DNA of 64,000 bases from Dermacentor variabilis (lineage: Eukaryota; Arthropoda; Arachnida; Ixodida; Ixodidae): positions 217,157,673 through 217,221,672 of the forward strand of contig NC_134568.1 in the NCBI RefSeq assembly GCF_050947875.1, written 5' to 3'. Position numbers and translations under genes: made by a program. The notes below the pieces were generated by a model. The model searched no databases and was not told the origin of the DNA. It worked only from the letters and a program-made list of their open reading frames with translations. This document shows, piece after piece, positions 9,599 to 23,700 of the stretch (its first letter is position 1; each line of letters starts with the position of its first letter).

Positions 9599-11216
9599 TA
9601 AGTTATACAAAGATGTAAGCATACTAAAAAAGGAAAAGAGAAACCTACTTGATTGAAAAGGCAATATCTTTGTAACGAAATTGGAGAGAAGACAATTAGG
9701 TGCATTAAAAAAATGATTGGTCAGACATTTATTGCCTCAAAAATCGTTGCCGCTTTCCGAATATGTTAGCAATGCTTTTAGAAAAGGCGATGGCTATGCT
9801 AGTGCGACCACGTTTGCTGGTAATGGACTCCATTAATTAACTTACAGCACAAGAGGGAGCTTTGCAACTTATTTGTTCGCGCAAAGATAGGTTTTAATTT
9901 CTGGATGTTATCAGTGCGCTTGGAAATACAATGTGCTTAGTCTACATACGTGGGTCGCGGCAAAGGGTGATTTTCTGTGATACAATGAGGGAAAGAATGA
10001 TAAGCGGACGTGCTTTCTGCGAATTGCAAATGACGGTGTTTAAGTCTTTCTTTCAGGGTAGACACCTTGCGATATCGCGAGTAACATGATGCGATGTACG
10101 CTGCCGCCTTTTCTTGTCTGATTCAAGAATCTGGGTGAGGTTGTCGTGGAGAGGATACCAAATGATCGATGCGCACTCCAGGGATGGCCTGAATAAAGAG
10201 ACATATGCTCGAAGTCTGGTTTCACTATATGCAAAGTATAGGTGACGTCTGTGGAGACCGAGTTTCTTCAGTGCTTTGCCAGTGATGTGCTCAGCATGAG
10301 TAGACCAACTTAAATCCGAGCTAAGAAAAACGCCTAGTTATTTAAAGGAACAGACGAATTCGATTTCCACATTATTTATTTTATGGCGGTTTGATAAATC
10401 GGTGAGGCCATTTGTGAACGTAACATGCTTCGTGCTGTTGACATTTACCTCCATCTGCCTAGTTATCGATGAAGTTGGGACATATCTGATTGTAGGCTGG
10501 TTACGTCATCCTGGTTATTAATCTTTCTCTTAGTTACACAGTCGTCGGAGAACAAGCGAAGCGGAGAAGTGATGCTAGTTGCTATATCGTTAATATAAGG
10601 AAGAATAAGAGGCCCGAAACTGATCCTTGAGGCACTCCGGATATGACTGGTCTGCTCCTTGAAACTAAGGGGTCTATTTTACCTGACTGAGTTCGGATCG
10701 GGACAAATTGTTCGATCCATCGCGTTGTGTTTTCATCAAGCTGGAGGTTGCGTATCTTTATTTGTAGGCGGTTGTGAGGGGACATGCGGTCAAACGCTTT
10801 AGAAAGGTCGATAAATTTTGCACCAATGGAAATATACATGAAGTGAAAGGTGTATATCCGTGGCGAGCTCGAACAGCTGGGTATGGCATGATCGGTGACG
10901 CCGAAAGCCGCGTTGATATTTAAGAAGTAAATTATTTTGATTCATGTGAGTCGTTATGTGCATGTATATTATGTGCTGTAATAGTTTACAGCATATTGAC
11001 GTGAGCGAGATGGGCCTGTGAGGATTAGGATTATTGCGATCACCTTATCTAAACATAGCAATTTGTATGATCGACATCCAATCGTCTGGAACACATCCAG
11101 TATCTAAGGACTGTTGGAAAATTAATGATAGGATAAAGGCAGATTTAGTGGAAATTAGCTTTAAAATTTTGGCACTGATATCATCGGGGCCAGGGCTATA
11201 GTCTTGAAGGGCAACC

Positions 11217-11453
11217 CGACCCGCCAAGTTGCTCAGTGGCTATGGTGTTGGGCTGCTGAGCACGAGGTCGCGGGATCGAATCCCGGCCACGGCGGCCACA
11301 TTTCGATGGGGGCGAAATGCGAAAACGCCCGTGTACTTAGATTTAGGTGCACGTTAAAGAACCCCAGGTGCTCGAAATTTCCGGAGTCCTCCACTACGGC
11401 GTGCCTCATAATCAGAAAGTGGTTTTGGCACGTTAAATCCCATAATTTAATTT
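11217..11453 (+). mobile_element. tRNA-derived SINE, Ruka-like, with 10-bp target duplication
   Basis: Starts with a tRNA-like head: A-box-like TTGCTCAGTGGCTATGG, then B-box-like GGGATCGAATCCC. The body contains GTGCACGTTAAAGAACCCC and ends in an (AATTT)-like tail. AAGGGCAACC occurs immediately before (11207-11216) and after (11454-11463), a clear duplication. It interrupts the minus-strand CR1-like LINE. The layout and body agree with the ixodid tick SINE described as Ruka. Confidence 0.88.
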
Positions 11454-11750
11454 AAGGGCAACCTTTCGATGGCGTGCTCTACACGATTTTGAGAGATAGC
11501 AGTGGTTTGGCAATGGCTGACGCGGGTCATTTGATAGCCATCAGATGAATAGCCTGTGCGTCGTTGTCAAGTGGAAGCTCGTGTGTGAACACCTCGGGGT
11601 AATAGTAGCTAATCTGTTCCGCGAGCTCATTTATTGGTAGCGCACTGCCATTGATTGCTGTCGAGGCTGGCGGAGCCTGATGATTCGCCACATTAAACGC
11701 GCGCTATAGTACTTTTCTGGATCACTCTTTAACGAGGCAGGAGGTGCGTG

Positions 11751-11768
11751 TATATATATATATATATA
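11751..11768. repeat. short (TA)n at the RTE 5' junction
   Basis: Nine TA units directly before the point where homology between the two RTE copies begins. Confidence 0.85.
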
Positions 11769-11772
11769 GAAT

Positions 11773-13554
11773 AGAACTGGCAGAACTTTCGAAGTTAATC
11801 AACAAGCGTAAGACAGCTGACATAAGGAAGTATAATATGGATAGAATTGAACAGGCTCTCAGGAACGGAGGAAGCCTAAAAGCAGCGAAGAAGAAACTAG
11901 GAATTGGCAAGAATCAAATGTATGCGTTAAGAGACAAAGCCGGGAATATCATTAGTAATATCGATGAGATAGTTCAAGTGGCTGAGGAGTTCTATAGAGA
12001 TCTATACAGTACCAGTGGCATCCACGACGATAATGGAAGAGAGAATAGTATAGAGGAATTTGAAATCTCACAAGTAACGTCGGAAGAAGTAAAGAAAGCC
12101 TTGGGAGCTATGCGAAGGGGGAAGGCAGCTAGGGAGGATCAGGTAACAGCAGATTTGTTGAAGGATGGTGGGCAGATTGTTCTAGAGAAACTGGCCACCC
12201 TGTATACGCAATGCCTCATGACTTCGAGCGTACTGGAATCTTGGAAAAACGCTAACATAATCCTAATCCATTAGAAAGGGGACGCCAAAGACTTGAAAAA
12301 TTATAGACCGATCAGCTTACTGTCCGTTGCCTACTTAGTATTTACTAAGGTAATTGCAAATAGAATCAGGAACACCTTGGACTTCCGTCAAACAAAGGAC
12401 CAGGCAGGATTCCGTAAAGGCTACTCAACAATAGACCATATTCACACTATCAATCAGGTGATAGAAAAATGTGCGGAATATAACCAACCTTTATATATAG
12501 CTTTCATTGATTACGAGAAAGCGTTTGATTCAGTCGAAACCTCAGCAGTCATGGAGGCATTGCGGAATCAGGGTGTAGACGAGCCGTATGTAAAGATACT
12601 GAAAGATATCTATAGCGGCTCCACAGCCACCGTAGTCCTCCATAAAGAAAGCAACAAATCCCAATAAAGAAAGGCGTCAGGCAAGGGAGATACGATCTCT
12701 CCAATGCTATTCACAGCGTGTTTACAGGAGGTATTCAGAGACCTGAATTGGGAAGAATTGGGGATAAGAGTTAATGGAGAATACCTTAGTAACTTGCGAT
12801 TCGCTGATGATATTGCCTTGCTTAGTAACTCAGGGGACCAACTGCAATGCATGCTCACTGACCTGGAGAGGCAAAGCTGAAGGGTGGGTCTAAAATTTAA
12901 TCTGCAGAAAACTAAAGTAATGTTTAACAGTCTCGGAAGAGAACAGCAGTTTACGATAGGTATTGAGGCACTGGAAGTGGTAAGGAAATACACCTACTTA
13001 GGAAAGGTAGTGGCTGCGGATCCGGATCATGAGACTGAAATAATCAGAAGAATAAGAATGGGCTGGGGTGCGTTTGGCAGGCATTCTCAGATCATGAACA
13101 GCAGATTGCCATTATCCCTCAAGAGAAAGGTTTATAACAGCTGTGTCTTACCAGTACTCACGTACGGGGCAGAAACCTGGAGGCTTACGAAAAGGGTTCT
13201 ACTTAAATTGAGGACGACGCAACAAGCTATGGAAAGAAGAATGATAGGTGTAACATTAAGGGATAAGAAAAGGGCAGATTGGGTTAGGGCCAAACGCGAG
13301 TTAATGATATCTTTGTTGAAATCAAGAAAAAGAAATGGGCGTGGGCAGGACACGTAATGAGGAGGGAATATAACCGATGGTCATTAAGAGTTACCGAATG
13401 GATTCCAAGGGAAGGGAAGCGTAGCAGAGGGCGGCAGAAAGTTAGGTGGGCGGATGAGATTAAGAAGTTTGCAGGGACAACATGGCCACAATTAGTACAT
13501 GACCGGGGTAGTTGGAGAAGTATGGGAGAGGCCTTTGCCCTGCAGTGGGCGTAA
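11773..13554 (+). pseudogene. RTE-type LINE reverse transcriptase, copy 1 (5' truncated, broken)
   Basis: Encodes the RT half of an RTE LINE: an N-terminal linker, the NYRPISLLSVAY block, AFIDYEKAFDSVE, the FADD-containing region, and a C-terminal domain with VLPVLTYGAETW and RGRQKVRW. The frame ends at TAA 13552-13554. It is broken by TAG at 12272-12274, by lost or gained bases near 12658 and 12685 (relative to copy 2), by TGA near 12878, and by further shifts near 13290-13357. The apurinic endonuclease domain that normally precedes RT is absent. The 3' tail TGATGA runs into (TA)n, typical of RTE tails. Copy 2 is at 52850-55380. Confidence 0.85.
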
Positions 13555-13561
13555 CCAGGCT

Positions 13562-16705
<3,144 letters not shown>

Positions 16706-16951
16706 TTTTTTTTTATGAATTCTGGGGAGCTACGTGCCAGAACCACGATGTTATTATGAGGCACGCGGGAGTGGGGGACTCTGGATAAATTTTGATCACC
16801 AGAGGATTTTTAACGCGCCCCTAATGCACGGGACAGAAGCGTTTTTGCATTTCGCCCCCATCAAAATGCGGCCACCGCTGCCGGGATTCGATCCCGCGAC
16901 CTCGTGCTTAGCAGCACAACACTATAGCCGCTTAGCCAACGCGACGGGTGT
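16706..16951 (-). mobile_element. Ruka-like SINE, minus strand
   Basis: The head is at the high end: CGCGTTGGCTAAGCGGCTAT (A box) and GGGATCGAATCCCGG (B box). The body includes GGGGGCGAAATGC, shared with the SINE at 11217, and GTGCCTCATAAT. It ends in an A run (plus-strand T run at 16706-16714). No target duplication could be settled. Confidence 0.82.
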
Positions 16952-17084
16952 ATGTTTTTCTCGATAAACCAAAGAACCACGTATTTCATGGAGTCATGCG
17001 TCACAAAGAGCACGTGGCAGCACTAACACTGAGGTAAATGATGCTACAAGGAAGAACCAGGCTACACTTTGTGTCGTACAAAAA

Positions 17085-17404
17085 TAGAAAAGTGTTTTAT
17101 TTTAAAGCAAGAAAAACTGAGGGGTAAATAGGCCACATGAAAACAAAACAGAAACAGCGAACTTCATACTACAGTACAAGAAAACCAGCTTATATATCAA
17201 ACCATATTGGTGCGGCAAAAAAAAAAAAAAGAAAAGAAAAAGAGAAAACCTCAAAGTGGCCTCGGCATGACGTTGATGAAGACTTTTGCTTTAAAACTCA
17301 ATCATGAAGACACCTGATTATGGAGAAAACTTTTGGTGCAAGGCCGTGCGGCTTGCTTGGGTGCTGGACCTTGGTTTTTCTCAGGGTGTCATGCTGCGAC
17401 TGAC
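17085..17404 (-). CDS. candidate terminal exon and 3' UTR of an unidentified host gene
   Basis: On the minus strand a pyrimidine-leaning stretch ends TTGTTTTCAG at 17405, a plausible splice acceptor. From it one frame stays open for 34 residues (17402-17298), basic and starting QSQHDTLRKTKVQHPSKPHG, ending at TGA. A canonical AATAAA lies at 17101-17096, about 200 bp after the stop. Together these look like a last coding exon with its polyadenylation signal. No protein family was recognised and no partner exon was found in the window. An intergenic coincidence remains quite possible. Confidence 0.22.
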
Positions 17405-17681
17405 CTGAAAACAACAGCTGTGCTTTAATATACATATGGCAGTAGCATGACTGTACAGAAGTCAATGAAGCACAATATTTTTTTTTTCAAAGAGTGGTCA
17501 ACAAAGCCCTGCACTGTGTGCGTATGTGAGTACCGTGTGGGAGGCCACTTCCAAAGTATGGTTATTCCAGTCAGACGACTATTTCGTTTGAGTTGACTGC
17601 AGAATATTAGTACGTGGCCAGTCAGTGGCACCGTATACACTTTGGAACTAACAGCACTCACTAACGGAAATATTGTACACG

Positions 17682-17800
17682 CCCCCCCCCCCCCCCCACG
17701 CACGCAACACACACGCACACAACGCGTACGCAACACACACATTCACGCGCACACAACACATATACACACAACGCACAAACTCACAACGCACACACAACTC
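17682..17800. repeat. poly(C) and CA-rich tract
   Basis: About 15 C residues followed by roughly 100 bp of imperfect ACACAC/GCACAC sequence. Frames in it give low-complexity His-Thr or Cys-Val products and are not genes. Confidence 0.9.
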
Positions 17801-19798
17801 CATGTTGGTGTCGCTGTTTGCTTCAAAAATGTAGAAGCCTATACGGAACATCACTGACAAGCTTCATTTTATTATTGCCAATATGTACTAAGCTAGCGGA
17901 TGTGCGAACATCAGGTTAATTGAGGCATCTATGGTTTTCTTCTTTAATTACAGTTAAGCATACAAAAAGCGACAGATTCAGAATGACTGTTGCTTCATTT
18001 TAAAGGAACAGTCAATGAAGACAAAGAAAAAGATCTCAGGTTGGTTTCCACCGGTTCAGTTACAAGTATAGCTACCACCCTACCACTATCTTGGTCGTTT
18101 TGTTGGTGGTTCTTATGCGTGCCACCTATTCATCTCAATATTAACATACTGTTTGTAAAACTATGGTTAAACATTTTTTTAACCATTCATCCACTTAGAA
18201 CATGATGTCAAAAACGAATGTACACATTCTGTCATGACTTCCTCTATTATAACTCTCCTAAGCTAATCTTACTATTTACTGGAGGGCACATGTTAAAATT
18301 GCGGAATTGAAGGCGATCAGTGAAGAAGTGATGCAACGACTTGATTACTTTTTGGCCTCAATTTCGGAATCTGTACATATGCTTCAAATAGAATACATAT
18401 GAAGTTATTCAGTGAATCGTTTTAACTAGCAATATTGCAATCTGTCGCTCAAGTAAAGTCCTCTTATTCATGCAATCGATATCGATAGGCCGGATTGTGC
18501 TATATTCCCCATGCGGCTTTTTTATATTTTGAAATAAAAGAAAAGTGGCACTTTCGCCTGAGTGGCGAGGCATCGATTGCAATAGCGAATTTGTAGACAT
18601 ATATACGAAGTAAGGATATAGTTTTATCGGCAGTATAAACTTGAAAACATTCGCTTACTAACCGAATTAACAAGCATGGTGTCAGCGCGCGCAAGCAAAC
18701 ATAAACACATTACACTCGATGAGCGCAGACACACTGTCAAAACGCTGGAGTGAGCAAGCGCGGCAGCAGCAGCGAGCGAAGTGACCTTCGTAGGATCTAA
18801 CGGGTTCAACGCAAGAGCGGCGAGATCACAGCGCGCACAAAGGCAGGAGACGTCTGCAGATCAATTTCGAGATACGGCGTCGCGCGCGCGAAGTACGCAC
18901 TTGTTGGCGGAGTCGAAATCCCTCCTGCTCTGCCTCCGTCAGTTCCCCTGGTGCCCGGTCGCGAAATGCGCAGTCGCAAACAAATTGCAAGTCAGCTATT
19001 TTAGTAACAATGTCTAGCAGAATGGCACAAGGTAGAACATGGTCCTGATAATTTAAAGCGGTGGGCACATTTCGTTAACTGTATAGTATCAGTTACGTCA
19101 AACAATGACATGTTGCTTTATTACTTTTTTTATACTAAATGTGTTCCTGCAGTTCAATTTATGCATATTTTGAGACCATTTGTTTCTCATTTTTTTGCAG
19201 TCTACCATTCATGATTTAGCTATTCTTTGTCAGAGTCAGGATGTGAGGCTGGCGGACAACATGCGAGCGATTCTTCGTGGCCAAGCGTGATGACAGCATA
19301 TCTTCGCGGCTTGTGTACTAGCCCCCCTCCACGCTGTGCTTTTAAAATGCGCAGAGAGAACACAAAGCCACGCAGTCTAGTGTTCCCGCTAACTATTTTC
19401 AAAATGAAGCGACCTAGTCAGTGGCCAGGCAAAATCATTTCCCGACGGTGACGCGCACTAAAGCACTCGAACCGCAGCTAATGAAGCAACAAAATACTGG
19501 GTACCATGTACCCTCATATGCGGCGGGTTCATATGCGAGCATCAAATAAAATATTATACAACAGAAAAAAGCCGCACTTTGCGTTCACTCCAGTAAACTA
19601 AACACTTAATCGTACCTAAGAGCGAACGTCGCTTACTGAGCTTTGTTGAGAGCTCACGCGTGCATGCTTCTTTTTATTTCTCGCAGCCACAGCGAGAACA
19701 AGTACATTCCGAAAAGGCAAGAATAGATAATGATACATTTGTCAAGCCCACTGACTAGCCCTTACGTCTGCTATAACAAAAAACTAAAGCTAAATTTA
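17801..19798. other. unassigned DNA, GC-rich and CpG-containing at about 18650-19000
   Basis: No gene was supported. The middle part is richer in CG and GCGCGC than its surroundings, which could mark a promoter or an old element end. Nothing further is visible. Confidence 0.35.
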
Positions 19799-19802
19799 AT
19801 AC
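19799..19802. repeat. target-site duplication of element B (left)
   Basis: ATAC, repeated as ATAC at 26481-26484 directly after the 3' LTR. Confidence 0.85.
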
Positions 19803-19975
19803 TGTTGCGTTTCGCCTGCGACGCGCGGTTTTGCCGGCGCGACTGCGGCGGGGCGGCAGACATTTTTGGCCCGTTCGGCGTCGCCGCAACGCTCCCCGCC
19901 AGGCGTTTCCAGGCGTTTCCAGGCATGTTCCGATGCCACGTGTCTTCATGTGCGTGTGTGAGTGTATGTGCCATT

Positions 19976-20138
19976 GTGCCCGAACGGCGGCGATGCGACA
20001 GCAGGGGGTCACCCTCTCCTTCCAGTCATTGTGCCCGACCAGAGGCGCTACGAGAGCCGAAGTTACCTTCTCCTCCCAGTCTTTGTGCCCGACCGGCGGC
20101 GCTACGACAGTGTGTGTCACCATTAGCCCATTGTACAA
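19976..20138 (+). repeat. imperfect 54-55 bp tandem units in U3 of element B
   Basis: Units each start GTGCCCGA and carry a GGCG-rich block plus a CTTCTCCTCCCAGT-like block. They occupy the position of the 53-bp array of element A but have diverged in sequence and in homogeneity. Confidence 0.75.
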
Positions 20139-20187
20139 TCACGTGCTCGTCTATTGAGGGGTTCCTTCTTGCCCTCAACTGCGAGAG

Positions 20188-20194
20188 TATAAAA
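20188..20194 (+). promoter_or_regulatory. LTR TATA box of element B
   Basis: TATAAAA in GAGAGTATAAAAACAGC. It lies about 117 bp before the AATAAA signal of the same LTR, consistent with a short R region. Confidence 0.7.
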
Positions 20195-20797
20195 ACAGCT
20201 GCCCCCGGACGCCAAAAGGAGGGCTCCGATTTCTTCTGTTGAGTAAAGTGCTCTCCCGTCTCTCTACTTCGGTCAACCTGACCGCCAACTCTTTGCGATG
20301 TTAAAATAAACAAGTTGTTTTGTTGTTACCAGTCGACTCATGCTTTGCCGGGACCTTCGGATGCTTCCAGTTGTACCCCAGGCCGCCAGGCCAACGCTAC
20401 CCTTGGGGCTTGCGACCCAGGTACAACCACGGGCGTCAGCGCCGAGTTCCCAACAACCGATGCCATCGGTGGGATCCAAACAACTGTCTGCCAGCGGTGA
20501 GATCGCGACAACGGAGGCCAGCAGCGAAGATATGCAGTTGACTGTATGCTGAGCAGCTCCACGACGATCCGGGAGCAGTGCAACGAGCCCTGTGTGATGA
20601 CTGGTTGCCTGCAGCGGAACGACTGCGCTGGACTCTTGTCTGCGAGGTTTGGTGAGTGCGGGACTTTCTTCTTCTGAGCTTTGCCAGGCTTTTGTTAGTG
20701 TCAGAAACAGAGCTGGTAATTGTGGTTGTCGTTGCTGCCGGGTTAGTTTGCGGCAAGACAATAGTAAGCAGTAGAGAAAGCAGCATTCAGAGCAGCC

Positions 20798-23700
20798 ATG
20801 GATTTGAAGTCGTTGCGCAAACCGAAATTGTTGGAGCTTGCAAGAGAGTTGGGTCTGGATGTCTCAGACAAACTAAGAAAACCTGAACTGCTAAAGGCTA
20901 TTCTTGAGTTAGAGGCTGAGGATGACGAGCTGTCGGAATGCCTTGAGACCATTGAGGAGAGGGAGACTGCAAAAAGACAGGAGCGCGAACTTAAAGAGCA
21001 AAAAGAAAAAGAAGATCGTGAACGTAAAGAACAGAAAGAAAAAGAAGAGCGTGAACGTAAAGAACAGAAAGAGCGAGAGCAACAAGAGAAAAAAGAAGAG
21101 CGCGACCGTCAACACGCGTTGGAAATGAAGCGTCTCGAGATAGAGATGGAACGCGCTCGTAATGGAAGTCAGGCACACGGTGCAGGAGAACGCGTATTGT
21201 TCAAAATGACTGACCTGATGCGGCCGTTTAAGCTTGGAGAGGACATTGGTTTGTTCCTGGTTAACTTTGAGCGAACGTGCGAGAAGCAGGGGTTCTCTCG
21301 GGAAACGTGGCCACAGCGCTTGCTCACTTTGTTACCCGGCGAGGCGGCCGACGTAGTCGCTCGCTTGGATAGAGAGGAGGCAGAGGATTTCGACAAAGTA
21401 AAATCGAGTCTGCTAAAAAAGTACCGGCTGTCTGCGGAGGCGTTCCGTCGGAAGTTTCGGGAAAATGAGAAAGGCAAAAGTGAGTCATATACAGAGTTTG
21501 CGTATAGGCTTATGTCAAACATGCAGGAGTGGCTCAAAGAAGAGAAAGCGTTTGGTGACCACGATAAAGTTCTGCAGTGCTTCGGGCTAGAACAGTTTTA
21601 TAGTCGGTTACCGGAGAACGTGCGATACTGGGTCTTGGATAGGCCAGACGTTTGTACGGTGGCTAAAGCCGCTGAGCTAGCCGAGGAGTTTGTGACGCGT
21701 CGGGCTCGCGGAGCTAAGGACGGTCAAGAGGGTGAATTTGGCTCGAAGGTTGAGAGGCCGAGGTTCACGCCCATGAGATTAAAGGGGGACACGCGTAGGG
21801 AGGATGCGAGTGAAAGCAGTCCGACCAAACGTAAAGAGACGGCGGCAGCCAAACGCAGAAAGCGGTTCGAGATGAGGCGAGCGCGCGTTTGTTATACGTG
21901 CCAGAAGCCGGGTCACTTTTCGGCGCAGTGTCCGGAAACAACACCAAAAGTTGTGTTTTTTTCAATAGGCAGCACTGACGAGAACATGCAGCTTCTCGAG
22001 CCTTACATGCGAGACCTCCTCGTGAACGGGAAAGAGTGCCGAGTGCTTCGCGATTCCGCAGCTACGATGGATGTAGTTCACCCGTCTTACGTAGAACCCC
22101 ATATGTTCACGGGCGAGTGCGCGTGGATCAAGCAAGCCGTGGAAGCTCATAGCGTGTGTCTGCCGGTAGCAAAAGTGCTTATTGAAGGACCTTTCGGAGC
22201 GCTTGAGACGGAGGCGGCAGTGTCATCTATGCTGCCCCCCCCAGTACCCGTACCTATTTTCAAACAGGTCCGATCACCTCCTGCGCGAGAAGGGGCTTTT
22301 GTTTGGTGAAGCTAGTGTTCAGGCCTTAACCAGATCGAAGGTTCGGGAGCTCGCTGCAAAGGCGGTAGTTGCGGGGCCGACGGTATCAAACAACGAAAAA
22401 GGGTCAGAGGCGCAGCAAGCTGATATTCAGAGCACGCCCGAACTGAATAAACTTGAGTCTGTAACGTTAAAGGCACCAGATACCGGAGAGGAAAATCCCG
22501 ATGCGGGAAAGTTAGAAGAGCTATCTACTGATTTGCTCATCGCGCCTACGTCAGACGGACTTAATAGGTTGCTAAAAGTCAGCCGGTCGGCTTTGATAGC
22601 CGAGCAAAAAAAGGATGGCAGCCTGGAAAACGTGCGCTGCAATGTCAAAGAAGGTATCGCCAGGAAAACTGCGCGTTTTGTGGAAAGAGGTGGAGTCCTG
22701 TACCGGAAGTATCTAGACCGCCGAGGAGTGGAGTTCGATCAGCTGATCGTGCCTCAATGCTATCGTCAGGATCTGTTGCGCTTGTCACACGGGGGTTCGT
22801 GGTCCGGACACCTAGGAGTTAAGAAAACTAAGTACCGTCTCTTGCAAGAGTACTATTGGCCAGGGTGTTTTCGGGACGCAGACCACTTCGTGAGGTCATG
22901 TGCCACCTGTCAGCGGGTGGGCAAACCAGGGGACAAATCGAGGGCGCCGTTGAAATTGGTACCTATCATTACGGAGCCTTTTAGACGGCTCGTTATTGAT
23001 ACAGTGGGACCTCTGCCGGTAACAGCCACGGGGTACAGACACATTTTGACTGTGATCTGCCCAGCGACAAAGTTCCCTGAAGCAGTGCCGCTTAAAGAAC
23101 TCAGCTCAGTTGAGATAGTCAATGCACTACTGTCCATATTTGCGCGAGTTGGTTTTCCTGCGGAAATCCAATCAGATCAGGGCACAGTGTTTACTAGCGC
23201 TTTGACGACAACTTTTCTCGAAAGGTGTGGGGTAAAGCTGCTACACAGCTCAGTGTACCACCCACAGTCGAATTCCGTTGAGAAGCTCCACTCCGTCTAG
23301 AAGCGCGTGTTGAGAGCGTTGTGTTTTGAACATCGAACTGACTGGGAGCTGTGTCTGCCTGGGGTGATGTTTGCTTTAAGGACCGCGCCGCATGCGGCTA
23401 CGGGGTTTTCGCCAGCTGAACTGGTGTACGGTCGCTCGCTTCGATCTCCGCTTCGCATGCTTCGAGAATCGTGGGAAGGTAGGGGCGACGACCCAGTCGT
23501 GGTAGAGTACGTACTTAAGCTCCTCGAACGCTTAAAAAGGGCACAGGAGTTGTCAGGTGAAGCAATGACAAAGGCCCAGCAGAGGGCCAAGGTTTATTAT
23601 GATCGGACAGCCAGGGCCCGTCGTTTTGAGGTGGGCGATGAGGTCATGATATTGCGCACATCGCTAAACAACAAACTAGACGTGCAGTGGGAGGGCCCAG

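Larger units (their letters stand above)
9354..11720 (-). pseudogene. degenerate CR1-like non-LTR retrotransposon
   Basis: Minus-strand remains of a LINE reverse transcriptase in several frames. Recognisable pieces in order are: a GPDDIS block at about 11174-11191; FIDLSKAFD (RT motif with the catalytic Asp region) at about 10789-10815; GVPQGSV at about 10608-10635; and a C-terminal stretch near 10040-10234. A 3'-end-like sequence with AATAAATGAATAAAT lies at 9354-9377. Stops and frameshifts interrupt it throughout, so it is dead. It is split by the SINE at 11217-11453 and contains the (CATT)n tract. Clade assignment (CR1 or L2 type) comes from motif style only. The 5' end and endonuclease were not seen. 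Confidence 0.65.
19803..20482 (+). repeat. 5' LTR of element B
   Basis: 680 bp, TGTTGCG...CAAACA. It contains imperfect U3 repeats of 54-55 bp starting at 19976, 20031 and 20085, TATAAAA at 20188-20194 and AATAAA at 20305-20310. Confidence 0.93.

Noticed and set aside
11217..11300. Functional tRNA genes at the SINE heads (also 16880-16951, 29840-29905, 37905-37970, 39240-39320, 58790-58880)
   Set aside because: A- and B-box-like blocks are present, but acceptor stems do not pair properly and the heads are fused to repeated SINE bodies.
17648..17860. Cys-Val-rich and His-Thr-rich frames
   Set aside because: Products of the poly(C)/CA-repeat tract.
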